Positions 46,299 to 55,848 of a stretch of 64,000 nucleotides of DNA are shown piece after piece. The translations under genes were made by a program, and so were the position numbers. This DNA is from Bacillus pumilus (GTDB lineage: Bacteria > Bacillota > Bacilli > Bacillales > Bacillaceae): the NCBI RefSeq assembly GCF_024498355.1, contig NZ_CP101833.1, positions 2,523,001 to 2,587,000 of the forward strand, read 5' to 3'. Each line of letters opens with the position of its first letter. Within the stretch, counting starts at the first letter, position 1. The notes beneath the pieces are model-generated. The model made no database searches, was not told the origin of the DNA, and saw only the letters and a program-made list of their open reading frames with translations.

Positions 46299-47642
46299 TT
46301 GAAAAATAGTTTAAGTATAAAAGAGACATTAGCCATTGGTTTAATGCTTTTTGCATTATTCTTTGGCGCAGGAAATATGATTTTTCCGCCTGTCCTTGGA
46401 CAATATGCGGGTGAGAATGTTTGGCTGGCAATCGGTGGATTTTTACTAACAGGGGTCGGTCTCCCGCTTCTAGGAGTCATCGCCGTAGCCTTTACAGGTA
46501 CAGGCGCAAAAGGGCTTGCAGATAAAGCGCATCCCAAATTTGGCACGATTTTCACCGTCATCTTGTATTTATCCATCGGACCATTTTTCGCCATCCCGCG
46601 AACAGGTACGGTTTCTTATGAGATTGGGTTAGCTCCATTTCTGTCAGGTGCACAATCCTCTTCCTGGGTACCGCTATTTTTATTTACAATTGTATTTTTC
46701 ACCATTACGTATCTGCTCGCTTTAAACCCTTCAAAGCTGGTTGATCGAGTTGGTAAAGTGTTAACACCTATTTTATTAACGGTTATTGCCATTATTGTAT
46801 TTAAAGCAATTGCTACACCGATGGGCATCATCGGCACGCCTGATGCAACATATGAAGCAAACCCGCTCTTCACTGGATTTTTAGAAGGCTACAAAACAAT
46901 GGATGCACTCGCTTCTATCGTATTTGGAATTGTTGTTGTGACAGCTGTTAAAGAAAGAGGCATCACAGAGCGTAAATCTCTTGCTGCTGCATGTATAAAA
47001 GCTGGTCTTGTTGCGGCAGCTGGACTAGCATTGGTGTATGTCTCACTAGCTTATGTTGGAGCATCAAGTCCAGATGCAACCGGAATGGTTGGAGCAAATG
47101 AAGGTGGCAAACTGCTTTCACTATCTGCTAACTTTTTATTCGGTTCTGCTGGTAAGATTGTACTTGGCGCAGCGATTTTATTCGCTTGTCTAACAACAAG
47201 TGTTGGTCTTGTGTCATCTTGTGGTGAATATTTTTCAAAGCTCTTCCCAAAACTTTCTTATCGTACAGTCGTTCTTATTGTTTCTTTATTTAGTACATTG
47301 GTTGCAAACCTTGGACTGGCACAAATTATTTCTCTATCCGTCCCGGTACTTGTGACGATTTATCCACTAGCAATTGTGATTATTTTATTGTCGTTCCTTG
47401 ATCGCTGGATTAACGGTAGACGAATGGTTTATATCGTATCCCTGATCTTCACTGGATTCTTTGCCATTATTGACGGTTTATTGGCTGCCAAAATTAATCT
47501 CGGTGGTTTACCTGACATCTTGGGCTCATTCATCCCCTTTTACAATCTAGGCATTGGCTGGGTCGTACCAGCCATCATCGGCGCATGTGTTGGTGTGCTC
47601 ATTTCCATATTTACCAGTCCACCTAAACAGCTTGCTTCATAA
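46299..47642 (+). CDS. braB: Branched-chain amino acid transporter, BrnQ/BraB family (copy 1)
   Basis: Sodium-coupled carrier for Ile, Leu and Val, LIVCS family, 447 residues and about twelve membrane helices. Family sequence GFMLFALFFGAGNMIFPP type (here GLMLFALFFGAGNMIFPP) and SIGPFFAIPRTGTVSYEIG are clear. The start is TTG at 46299 with AGGAGG seven bases upstream. Two CodY boxes suggest repression when branched-chain amino acids and GTP are high. It is followed by a close paralogue with its own promoter. Confidence 0.93.
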   Translation: MKNSLSIKETLAIGLMLFALFFGAGNMIFPPVLGQYAGENVWLAIGGFLLTGVGLPLLGVIAVAFTGTGAKGLADKAHPKFGTIFTVILYLSIGPFFAIPRTGTVSYEIGLAPFLSGAQSSSWVPLFLFTIVFFTITYLLALNPSKLVDRVGKVLTPILLTVIAIIVFKAIATPMGIIGTPDATYEANPLFTGFLEGYKTMDALASIVFGIVVVTAVKERGITERKSLAAACIKAGLVAAAGLALVYVSLAYVGASSPDATGMVGANEGGKLLSLSANFLFGSAGKIVLGAAILFACLTTSVGLVSSCGEYFSKLFPKLSYRTVVLIVSLFSTLVANLGLAQIISLSVPVLVTIYPLAIVIILLSFLDRWINGRRMVYIVSLIFTGFFAIIDGLLAAKINLGGLPDILGSFIPFYNLGIGWVVPAIIGACVGVLISIFTSPPKQLAS

Positions 47643-47651
47643 ACTGCCTAA

Positions 47652-47685
47652 ACATCCCCTTCAAAGATGAAGGGGATGTTTTTTG
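47652..47685 (+). terminator. Terminator of braB
   Basis: ACATCCCCTTC and GAAGGGGATGT arms, six-base loop, then T's. Confidence 0.93.
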
Positions 47686-47741
47686 GTTGTCCTTCATATA
47701 CTAAAATAGAAAAATTCATGACTTTTGTACGAAAACACATG

Positions 47742-47769
47742 TTGACATCAGACGTACATCCTTTATAAT
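47742..47769 (+). promoter_or_regulatory. SigA-type promoter of the second transporter
   Basis: TTGACA (47742-47747), 16 bases, TATAAT (47764-47769): both hexamers are perfect. Confidence 0.8.
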
Positions 47770-47805
47770 TAGTGATTGTTAATGATGAACGGTTACTTAG
47801 CAACT

Positions 47806-47820
47806 AATTAACAGAATATT
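47806..47820. promoter_or_regulatory. CodY-like box before the second transporter
   Basis: AATTAACAGAATATT matches the CodY consensus at 12 of 15 positions and sits in the leader, at the same relative place as the downstream box of copy 1. Confidence 0.55.
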
Positions 47821-47849
47821 TCAACATAATATTGGAGGCTTTATATTCA

Positions 47850-49193
47850 ATGAAGGCAACTTTGTCGACGAAAGATACGGTTATTATAGGATTTATGCTA
47901 TTTGCTCTATTCTTCGGCGCCGGTAATATGATTTATCCACCTGAGCTTGGGCAATATGCTGGGCAAAATGTGTGGAAAGCAATGGGCGGATTTTTATTAA
48001 CAGGTGTCGGTTTACCCCTTCTCGGGATTATTGCGATCGCTTTAACAGGTCGAGATGCGAAAGGACTAGCTGATAAAGCTCACCCAGCTTTTGGAACAGC
48101 GTTTACGGTCATTTTATATTTATCCATTGGGCCGCTTTTCGCTATTCCTCGTACAGGAACAGTCTCATATGAGATTGGTGCATTACCCTTTTTAGCAGGC
48201 GTACCAGCTTGGCTGTCACTTCTATTATTCACACTTGTCTTTTTTGGTATTACGTATTACCTTGCTCTAAATCCAACGAAGATTGTGGATCGTGTAGGGA
48301 AAGTGTTAACACCGATTAAATTTACGATTATCTTTATTATTATTGTCAAAGCGATTTTGACGCCGATGGGCGTCATTGGTACGCCTGATGTATCCTATAG
48401 CAACGGATCGTTCTTTAAAGGATTTCTAGAGGGCTATAAAACAATGGACGCTCTTGCTTCTATTGTGTTTGGGGTTGTTGTCATCAACGCCATTAAAGGA
48501 CGCGGGGTGACAAGTAAAAAGGCACTGGCTTCTGCTTGTATCAAAGCTGGTTTGATTGCAGCGTGCGGATTAACTTTTGTTTATCTATCGCTTGCTTATT
48601 TAGGCGCTTCAAGTACACACGCAATTGGTTTTGTTGGAGATGGCAGTAAAATCTTGGCTCAGTCTTCTCAATTCCTTTTCGGCAGTCTAGGAAATATTGT
48701 ATTAGGCGCTGCGATTACAGTGGCGTGTTTAACAACAAGTATTGGTCTTGTCACATCCTGCGGGGAGTATTTCTCAAATTTATTACCTAAACTTTCTTAT
48801 AAAACAGTTGTGACACTCGTGACATTATTCAGTTTTATTATTTCAAATTTTGGACTTGCTCATATTATCGCTTTCTCTGTACCAGTTTTAACTGCGATTT
48901 ACCCGCTAGCGATTGTCATCATTGTTTTGTCGCTTGCAGATAAATGGCTTGCTTATAGAAGACCTGTTTATGTCCTCACTTTGATTTTAACTGGCTGCGT
49001 CAGTTTGTTTGACGGTTTAGTAGCGGCGAAACTCCCGATTGGTCCAGTGAAGGATATCTTTCACACAATTTTACCTTTATATGACCTTGGCATTGGCTGG
49101 GTTATGCCTGCTATACTCGGAGTCGTGATTGGATTTGTTATCTCTCTTTTCACTTCTTCTGCTTCAGAAGAACGTCAGAAACAAGTATCATAG
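47850..49193 (+). CDS. Branched-chain amino acid transporter, BrnQ/BraB family (copy 2)
   Basis: Also 447 residues and collinear with copy 1 along its length (GFMLFALFFGAGNMIYPP, SIGPLFAIPRTGTVSYEIG, FLEGYKTMDALASIVFGV), clearly a tandem paralogue. The ATG at 47850 follows TTGGAGG by 11 bases; an upstream in-frame TTG overlaps that site. The divergence is spread along the protein, so the duplication is not recent. It has its own strong promoter and a weaker CodY box, so the two carriers may differ in expression or substrate. Confidence 0.93.
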   Translation: MKATLSTKDTVIIGFMLFALFFGAGNMIYPPELGQYAGQNVWKAMGGFLLTGVGLPLLGIIAIALTGRDAKGLADKAHPAFGTAFTVILYLSIGPLFAIPRTGTVSYEIGALPFLAGVPAWLSLLLFTLVFFGITYYLALNPTKIVDRVGKVLTPIKFTIIFIIIVKAILTPMGVIGTPDVSYSNGSFFKGFLEGYKTMDALASIVFGVVVINAIKGRGVTSKKALASACIKAGLIAACGLTFVYLSLAYLGASSTHAIGFVGDGSKILAQSSQFLFGSLGNIVLGAAITVACLTTSIGLVTSCGEYFSNLLPKLSYKTVVTLVTLFSFIISNFGLAHIIAFSVPVLTAIYPLAIVIIVLSLADKWLAYRRPVYVLTLILTGCVSLFDGLVAAKLPIGPVKDIFHTILPLYDLGIGWVMPAILGVVIGFVISLFTSSASEERQKQVS

Positions 49194-49202
49194 TATGAAA
49201 AA

Positions 49203-49436
49203 AGCTGAAGTCCTGTGAATGGACTTCAGCTTAGATTGTTGACAAAGGGCTAAAATGAACTTTATTTTAGCCCTTTGTCTTCTTTTCAGCGTGATAGAAA
49301 ACCTTTGCAGTCTAGGAAGGACGAGTACCGGAGCGGAGCGAATTTGACATTCGTGAGCACCGGCACGCAGGACTGACAAAGAATGCGAGGGTTTGTCTAC
49401 ACGCTGAGCTGAAGTCCTGTGAATGGACTTCAGCTT
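49203..49436. repeat. Structured repeat element flanked by an identical 30-base terminator hairpin
   Basis: A 30-base palindromic terminator occurs twice, identically, at 49203-49232 and 49407-49436. The 174 bases between hold a strong hairpin (GACAAAGGGCTAAAAT pairing at 49241-49279) and a 122-base long imperfect inverted repeat: TCAGCGTG (49286) to CACGCTGA (49407), with inner arms 49325-49343 and 49349-49366 around TTGAC. No reading frame is visible. It serves as the terminator between the convergent transporter and ezrA and looks like a small mobile or REP/MITE-like element. Confidence 0.8.
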
Positions 49437-49442
49437 TTTTTA

Positions 49443-51146
49443 TTATTGGTGCTGATATTCTTTTTCTTGCTGCGCTAAAAGCTTCTGCACGGCTCCAGGT
49501 GATGCTTTTTCAACAGCCGATGCTGCCACATCAAATGAACCGTTATAATCGTAGGCATAAAATCTTCGTTCTGCCTCTTTTAATTGTTCTGATAAGATAT
49601 GATTTTGGCTTCTGAAACGATTGCCATATTGAATGATTCGTTCAATTTGGTCCACTTTACTGAGCATCTCTTGTGTCTCATGAGCGACACTACTGACTGT
49701 TTCAGAGGCTTCTTTTAATTGTTGATTCACTGCCGGCATGTTTAGAGGCAGATTCTCCAGCTGCTCGTGAACTTGCTGAATCATCTCCTGCGCTTTTTCA
49801 GCACGGTCTTTGATGTCAGCAGGTACGCCTGGAATGTTGCTTTTATGCAGCTGGCGCACTGTATCTGTCAGCATTGTTTTGAGTTCAGCCAGTGTTTCTC
49901 TCGCTTGTAATTCTTCTTTTCTTAATGATTGAAGATGATCCTTAAACGTTTCATGCAGCGCTTTTGCATCCTCGATAAAGGTCTCCAGCTGATTGATTTC
50001 ATCCATTAATAATGAATACGCCACATGATCACGATCAAGCTTCTCGCGTATTTGCTTCATGAGCTTTTCGATTTCTTCTAAGCGTTTTTCGAATGCTTTC
50101 TGTTGATCAAGCTCTCCTGCTGTCAGCTTGTAGCTTTCTTTCACAAGGGCCGTTTCTTCCTTTGTTTGCGTGTGATCCTGTTCGAGCTTTTCAAATGCTC
50201 CCGTGAGCTCAGGCATCTTGCTTTTGATTTCCTGACCTGCTTCTACTTCTGCTTCCAGCTGATCATACAGCGTCTGAATTGCGTCATCGATCATTTGCAG
50301 GATGCTTGATGCCTCATCTAAGTTGAGTTCATCAATGAGCAGCTTTTCCGCACGAGTCAGCTGTTTATTTAAGTTCTCCAGCTCTTTTGTCATCTGGATG
50401 TGCTCTAGCTTGTAGCCTTTGTCTGTCATTTCTTTATAACCGTCTTTCAGCTTAGTCAGCTGACCTGGTACGGTTTGTTTGCAGTCCGCAATAAGCTTGG
50501 GTACATCATTGATATACAATTGAAGCTGATCGAGTCTGCGGTCTTGCTCAAGCAAAATTTTTCTTGCTTTCATGTAGTTTCCGTTTTCTGTCTCTTCTTC
50601 ATACTGCTTGATCCCTTCCCAGGCCTCATCTAAGTCCTGCTCCATTTTGTCATAAAGGGTGCCGTATAAATGGCTGTACGCAAGCAGATTTTTTCGCACC
50701 GTTTGGTATTGCTCTTTGACCTTTTCAATGTCTTTGCGGTTTTGCTCCTCGCTTGTGACAAGGTCTGCAATCTCTTTTAAAATGTCTTCAATATTTGAAT
50801 CAGCAGCACTTAACAAGTCCTCAATATGCGCAAGAACTTGCTTGGCTTTGGAGAATCGATATTTATCAGAATACTCTTCTGCATCATATAATAGCTCCTC
50901 TACCTTTGGAAGATGGGCTGTGACGATATCGTCCCACTCTGCACGCCATCTTTCAAAAAATTGCTCTGTTTCTCCTGTCATTTTTAAATGTTTGATTTTT
51001 GAAATTTCTTCTACAATTGATCTGTTTAAAATTTCAATTTTCCATGCTTCCAATCGGTCAATCTCTTTATATATATTTTTTCGCAAAAAATAACCGACTG
51101 AAAACAAAGCAAGCAAAATGACAATTAAACCGATGATTAACTCCAT
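49443..51146 (-). CDS. ezrA: Septation ring regulator EzrA
   Basis: Membrane-anchored regulator that limits FtsZ ring formation at wrong sites and joins the divisome. 567 residues: N-terminal membrane anchor (ELIIGLIVILLALFSVGYFL), then spectrin-like coiled-coil repeats to the end, with family conserved segments NRSIVEEISKIKHLKMTGE and FRSQNHILSEQLKEAERRFY near the C-terminus. Position between braB and hisJ matches B. subtilis. Confidence 0.97.
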   Translation of the reverse strand: MELIIGLIVILLALFSVGYFLRKNIYKEIDRLEAWKIEILNRSIVEEISKIKHLKMTGETEQFFERWRAEWDDIVTAHLPKVEELLYDAEEYSDKYRFSKAKQVLAHIEDLLSAADSNIEDILKEIADLVTSEEQNRKDIEKVKEQYQTVRKNLLAYSHLYGTLYDKMEQDLDEAWEGIKQYEEETENGNYMKARKILLEQDRRLDQLQLYINDVPKLIADCKQTVPGQLTKLKDGYKEMTDKGYKLEHIQMTKELENLNKQLTRAEKLLIDELNLDEASSILQMIDDAIQTLYDQLEAEVEAGQEIKSKMPELTGAFEKLEQDHTQTKEETALVKESYKLTAGELDQQKAFEKRLEEIEKLMKQIREKLDRDHVAYSLLMDEINQLETFIEDAKALHETFKDHLQSLRKEELQARETLAELKTMLTDTVRQLHKSNIPGVPADIKDRAEKAQEMIQQVHEQLENLPLNMPAVNQQLKEASETVSSVAHETQEMLSKVDQIERIIQYGNRFRSQNHILSEQLKEAERRFYAYDYNGSFDVAASAVEKASPGAVQKLLAQQEKEYQHQ

Positions 51147-51484
51147 AATGAGCCCCCTTGTTGTGATCTAAGTGATGTCAGGGTAAATGTGTCCCGAGTA
51201 GACCTGAGAACCCTTTCGTGTCCGCTTTGCATTTGTTTTTTATAGCAGGATTGTATATTTTCCAATACCATCCATTCACGGTTTTATGTATGTTTTTTCA
51301 AGAAAGTGTTTGAGCGCTTTCTACATTTGATCACACGTATCAATGTGACCTGCTTTTATGTATGCGGAAGCTGTCGTTTTCATTGTTATTATGATACCAT
51401 GTAACCAGCATTTTTGGTCATGATTTTTCATTATTTTCGCTGATAAACATCACGTTTTTCAAAATATCGACAAGAGGTGACGAC
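51147..51484. other. Divergent promoter region of ezrA and hisJ
   Basis: No gene is seen in these 338 bases. A minus-strand TATAAA (51244-51239) with TTGGAA 15 bases upstream is a weak ezrA promoter candidate. A GAAAG/CTTTC dyad near 51302-51321 is not a good cre match. Confidence 0.4.
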
Positions 51485-52300
51485 ATGCTGAAACAAGATG
51501 CACATTTACATACACCGTTTTGCCCGCACGGCTCGCTTGATCCTTTTCATTCTTATATTGAAAAAGCCATCAAAAAGGGATTTGATTCCATCACCTTTAC
51601 CGAGCATGCCCCGCTGCCTCCTTCGTTTCGAGATCCAACGCCTGAGCAGGATAGTGCCATGAAGCTCCAAGACCTTGAAGCGTATTTGACGAAGCTGGAT
51701 CAGCTGAAACAAGAGTACAAAGGACAATTAATAGTAAAAACTGGGCTTGAGGTTGACTATATCAAAGAGTATGAAGAGGAAACAAGTGCCTTTTTAGACT
51801 GCTACGGCCCAGAACTAGATGACGGCATTTTATCTGTTCACTTTCTTCCTGCTGGCGATGAGTATATTTGTCTTGATTATGATGAACACGCCTTCCAGCA
51901 GCTGATGAACATCTATGGCAGCATCGAACAGGTCTATCGCAGCTACTACGACCAAGTCTATTCTTCTATTCTATCATTTTTAGGCGACTATAAGCCAAAG
52001 AGAATCGGTCATATCACCCTTGTCCAGAAATTCAAACAGCTTTTCCCATATGAGATGTCGCCTGAACTCTGTCAAAAGGTCACCCTTTGTCTTGAAGAAA
52101 CGGCAAAAAAAGGCATGTCCTTAGATTTTAATACATCGGGTCTTCGTAAAACATATGCCAGAAGTATCTATTTAGATCAATGGATGATTGATCTTGCAAA
52201 ACAGAAAAAAATTCCGCTCATATTCGGGTCTGATGCCCATCAAGCGGAAGATCTCGGGTATGCTTATGATCAATTTGAAGACATTATGAGTTTCAGATGA
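51485..52300 (+). CDS. hisJ: Histidinol-phosphatase, PHP type
   Basis: Dephosphorylates histidinol phosphate in histidine synthesis. 271 residues of the PHP family, with the metal sites DAHLHTPFCPHG, FTEHAPLP, GLEVDYI, LSVHFLP and C-terminal GSDAHQAEDLG. AGAGGTGACG precedes the ATG. It stands alone, apart from the main his operon, as in B. subtilis. Its 3' end overlaps the convergent yttP coding region by 31 bases. Confidence 0.95.
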   Translation: MLKQDAHLHTPFCPHGSLDPFHSYIEKAIKKGFDSITFTEHAPLPPSFRDPTPEQDSAMKLQDLEAYLTKLDQLKQEYKGQLIVKTGLEVDYIKEYEEETSAFLDCYGPELDDGILSVHFLPAGDEYICLDYDEHAFQQLMNIYGSIEQVYRSYYDQVYSSILSFLGDYKPKRIGHITLVQKFKQLFPYEMSPELCQKVTLCLEETAKKGMSLDFNTSGLRKTYARSIYLDQWMIDLAKQKKIPLIFGSDAHQAEDLGYAYDQFEDIMSFR

Positions 52301-52935
52301 GGATCTAATGTCGGCTCTTTTGGTTCTAGTAAATGATGAAGCGAGCGGCTCAGTTCCTTAAAGTACATCTGATAGAAGTACGGCTCACTTGGATTCAAAT
52401 AAAGCACCTCTGTTAAATATTGCGGCTGCAAATATGGCATCATCAGAAGTGATTTCAGCTGAATCATAAAGGATGAGAGTGAGAGCTGCTCACAAATGAC
52501 ATGGGTGCTTTTTCCTTTTTCAATGATGAGCTGAAACAAATATTTTTCCTTTGTTAAATATGTTGACATGATTTCTCTGATGAGCGTCGAATCAATCGTC
52601 ACCTCTCGATAAACGAAACGGGTTAATTGACGGTGCTTGTGCTGATAAGATAAAATATCAAAAACCACATGAAGTAAACACTCTTTTGCGTGACGGGTTT
52701 CCATGTGATGGATGTGCGATTCAATCATATGAATGTAGCCTTCATAAAAGTCGGATACGAGCTGCTCTAGCAGCCCTCCTTTTCCTTGAAAGTAATAAGA
52801 TATGTGGGCAACGTTGACGTTTGCTTCCTTCGCAATCTCACGGACAGAGGTTCCAGAAAATCCTTTTTGGTTAAAAAGTCTGATGGCAGCTTCAATAATA
52901 CGGTCTTTTGTTTGCACGGTTGTTGATGTTTTCAT
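52270..52935 (-). CDS. yttP: TetR/AcrR family regulator YttP
   Basis: A 221-residue TetR-type repressor: RIIEAAIRLFNQKGFSGTSVREIAKEANVNVAHISYYFQGKGGLLE is the DNA-binding head (quoted motif core: TSVREIAKEANV), with a helical ligand-binding remainder. The ATG at 52935 is chosen for the GAGGGGTGAG site upstream; the frame is open to 53070 without family sequence. The position beside hisJ and ytsP matches B. subtilis, where overproduction of the homologue affects division and Z-ring function. Ligand unknown. Confidence 0.9.
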   Translation of the reverse strand: MKTSTTVQTKDRIIEAAIRLFNQKGFSGTSVREIAKEANVNVAHISYYFQGKGGLLEQLVSDFYEGYIHMIESHIHHMETRHAKECLLHVVFDILSYQHKHRQLTRFVYREVTIDSTLIREIMSTYLTKEKYLFQLIIEKGKSTHVICEQLSLSSFMIQLKSLLMMPYLQPQYLTEVLYLNPSEPYFYQMYFKELSRSLHHLLEPKEPTLDPHLKLIMSSN

Positions 52936-53061
52936 CCGCTCACCCCTCTTCATGTGTACATACTTCAAGATGAAGGCGGAAGTTCCTTTTACAATTGCTC
53001 GACAAATCCCACATGCGAGACGCAAGTTATGTATTTTTGAGATAGAAAGTAGGAGATTTTC

Positions 53062-53559
53062 ATGTTTCATGTCGAAAAACAGTCTGGCGACTCATCGAAA
53101 GACTATCAATTGCTTGTCAAACAAGTAGAAGCCATTACAGATGGTGAACCTGATCTTATTGCCAATCTGGCGAATGCTGCGGCGTTGTTGTATCACTCAC
53201 TCCCTGAAGTGAACTGGGCAGGGTTTTATTTGGCAAAAGACGGCGAGCTTGTGCTTGGGCCGTTTAACGGACTGCCTGCATGCGTACGCATCCCTTCTGG
53301 AAAAGGCGTTTGCGGCACAGCATTTGCAACAGGTGACGTGCAGCGTATCGCTGATGTGCATGCATTCCCTGGACATATTGCATGTGATGCAGCATCGCAA
53401 TCTGAGATTGTCATCCCGCTCAAAGTGAATGGGCAAATCATTGGGGTTCTCGATATCGACAGCCCAGTGAAAGACCGCTTCAGTAAAGTAGATGAGACGT
53501 ACTTAGTTCAATTTACAGAGGTTCTCCAACAGGCGTTATCCGTCTCTACGGATGCGTAA
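53062..53559 (+). CDS. ytsP: Free methionine-(R)-sulfoxide reductase
   Basis: GAF-fold enzyme that repairs free methionine-R-sulfoxide. 165 residues. The three Cys of the catalytic set are present: LPACVRIPSGKG, GVCGTAF and GHIACDAAS; VNWAGFYL and VLDIDSP are family signatures. GTAGGAG lies before the ATG. In B. subtilis this gene is followed by dgcP (ytrP) and then rpsD; here dgcP is absent. Confidence 0.94.
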   Translation: MFHVEKQSGDSSKDYQLLVKQVEAITDGEPDLIANLANAAALLYHSLPEVNWAGFYLAKDGELVLGPFNGLPACVRIPSGKGVCGTAFATGDVQRIADVHAFPGHIACDAASQSEIVIPLKVNGQIIGVLDIDSPVKDRFSKVDETYLVQFTEVLQQALSVSTDA

Positions 53560-53568
53560 TCATGCAGG

Positions 53569-53595
53569 AAAAGCAGGCAGATTGTCTGCTTTTTC
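53569..53595 (+). terminator. Terminator of ytsP
   Basis: AAAGCAG and CTGCTTT arms with a nine-base loop, then T-rich sequence. Confidence 0.8.
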
Positions 53596-53637
53596 TCTTT
53601 TTCGTCGCCTGAATAGGATTGTCTCCCTCTAAATAGG

Positions 53638-53666
53638 TTGACTTCTCCTTTTCAGCGTCATATAAT
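53638..53666 (+). promoter_or_regulatory. Strong SigA promoter of rpsD
   Basis: TTGACT (53638-53643), 17 bases, TATAAT (53661-53666), near-perfect, as expected for a ribosomal protein gene. Confidence 0.9.
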
Positions 53667-53672
53667 AGACTT

Positions 53673-54458
<786 letters not shown>

Positions 54459-54489
54459 TTTCATTGCTCTCTAAGAGAGAGCAAAAAAA

Positions 54490-54531
54490 CCCTAGATCCC
54501 TTGATTGTTCAAGGTGGTCTAGGTTTTTTTG
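54490..54531 (+). terminator. Terminator of rpsD
   Basis: CCTAGATC and GGTCTAGG arms extended by inner TTGA/TCAA pairs, then a T-run. Confidence 0.88.
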
Positions 54532-54683
54532 TTTGGGTTACTTCTTTAAGAGCGAACACCTTATCCCGCCAAAAGAAAAAGAGAACTGCGATTATCCTTT
54601 ACCCTTTTTCATTTTTTCCTTATAATTACATGTGTTAAAAATTTTTAAAACAATGACGAAAGGAAAAGGTAGGGAAAAACAAT

Positions 54684-55235
54684 TTGTCGATCATCTCATT
54701 TATATTAGTACTTCTGCTCATTTCAATTGTTATCTACGCGATAATGAGAAAAACAAAGGTTGTCGATGAACCGCCTGGAGCTATCATAGGGGTTCTCCTC
54801 ATTTTACTCATCTTTTTTTCGCTTAGTTTTGTAATGATCATTCCAAGTACCGTACTTTATATCGTTTCATTAGGAGTGAACTTTCTTTTTGGGGAATATA
54901 TCACCTATGATTCATTTTTTTCATTGTTGATCTTCTCTTTATTGGTCAGTGGGATTATTCTTTTTTGGTCGATCTTTTTAGCATTCATTGGTAAAGGAAT
55001 TTCCTCCTTGCTAAGATTCCCCAAATGGGTCGAGTTTATAATAGAATTTCTACTCTCATGGATCGTTGTGCATTTCTCAGTTAAGTTTGTGCTCAATATG
55101 AAAATAGTGAACGTCTCCATTTGGGAGTATGGTACATTGATTTTATCCTTCTTTGTCAGTTTTTTATTTATTGGAATTGATTTCGTATACTCAGGTATTG
55201 AGCAACGAAAACAATCGCTGGATACACATGCTTAG
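54684..55235 (+). CDS. Membrane protein of unknown function
   Basis: A 183-residue hydrophobic protein with about five membrane segments (SIISFILVLLLISIVIYAI; IIGVLLILLIFFSLSFVMII; SLLIFSLLVSGIILFWSIFL; LSWIVVHFSVKFVL; LILSFFVSFLFIGIDFVY). I do not recognise a family. A TTG start at 54684 is used, with GGTAGGG upstream; it is not certain. It lies right after rpsD, in place of the usual neighbour tyrS, so it belongs to the accessory segment. Confidence 0.65.
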   Translation: MSIISFILVLLLISIVIYAIMRKTKVVDEPPGAIIGVLLILLIFFSLSFVMIIPSTVLYIVSLGVNFLFGEYITYDSFFSLLIFSLLVSGIILFWSIFLAFIGKGISSLLRFPKWVEFIIEFLLSWIVVHFSVKFVLNMKIVNVSIWEYGTLILSFFVSFLFIGIDFVYSGIEQRKQSLDTHA

Positions 55236-55242
55236 TATGACG

Positions 55243-55274
55243 AAAAAGCTCCTAGACATCTTTCTAGGAGCTTT
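55243..55274. terminator. Terminator between two convergent genes
   Basis: AAAGCTCCTAG and CTAGGAGCTTT arms with an eight-base loop; usable in both directions. Confidence 0.88.
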
Positions 55275-55281
55275 CAATCGT

Positions 55282-55848
55282 TCATTTATGTTCTGCCCAA
55301 TTTGTGATGAGCTGCTCGGTTGTCATGACAGTCGCAAATTCGTCATGCAGTGTTGCAAGTGAGAGGCGATGGATCGTTTCTGGGTCATAATATATACCGG
55401 TTTGATCTGTTAATCCAAAGGCGGCTGTTGCATCTGAAATGAGGTATGTATCAAAGCCTAGGTTTCCACTCATTCTTGTTGTGGTAGATACGCAGTGCGG
55501 TGTTGTTAATCCTGCGATCACAACAGTGTCGATCTCGTTTGATCTTAGTTGTTCCTCTAAGTTTGTACCTATAAAGCTGCTGTTAACTTTCTTTTGTAAC
55601 ACCATTTCTTCATCAAGCGGTTTGGCGATATCCTTGAAGGAGTGCCCTTCATTTGCTGGATGAAATAAGGAGTGCGGCTGATCCGATGTATGCTGAATAT
55701 GAATGACTGTCCAGCCTTTTTTTCTCCAAAACGTCAATAAACGACTGATATTCTTCTCTGCATCTAGGTTATTTCGTTCTCCCCATTTTTCATGCTCAAA
55801 TGCCTTTTGTACATCTACCATAATCAAAGCCTTTTGATTCGTTTGCAC
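55282..55848 (-). CDS. Isochorismatase-family cysteine hydrolase
   Basis: A 188-residue hydrolase with the family triad: Asp in LIMVDVQKAF, Lys in LQKKVNSSFIGT and Cys in LTTPHCVSTTTRM. Members hydrolyse isochorismate, nicotinamide or other amides and ethers; the substrate cannot be told. A GTG start at 55848 is chosen because GGAGG lies nine bases upstream; the frame stays open to 55962 with no family sequence. It is part of the rpsD-tyrS accessory block. Confidence 0.83.
   Translation of the reverse strand: MQTNQKALIMVDVQKAFEHEKWGERNNLDAEKNISRLLTFWRKKGWTVIHIQHTSDQPHSLFHPANEGHSFKDIAKPLDEEMVLQKKVNSSFIGTNLEEQLRSNEIDTVVIAGLTTPHCVSTTTRMSGNLGFDTYLISDATAAFGLTDQTGIYYDPETIHRLSLATLHDEFATVMTTEQLITNWAEHK

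Noticed and set aside
49203-49436. CRISPR array or attachment sites suggested by the repeated 30-mer
   Set aside because: Only two copies, each a terminator palindrome, with no cas gene and no integrase; treated as a repeat element instead.
51302-51321. cre-like dyad GAAAG...CTTTC between ezrA and hisJ
   Set aside because: It misses several fixed positions of the CcpA consensus.
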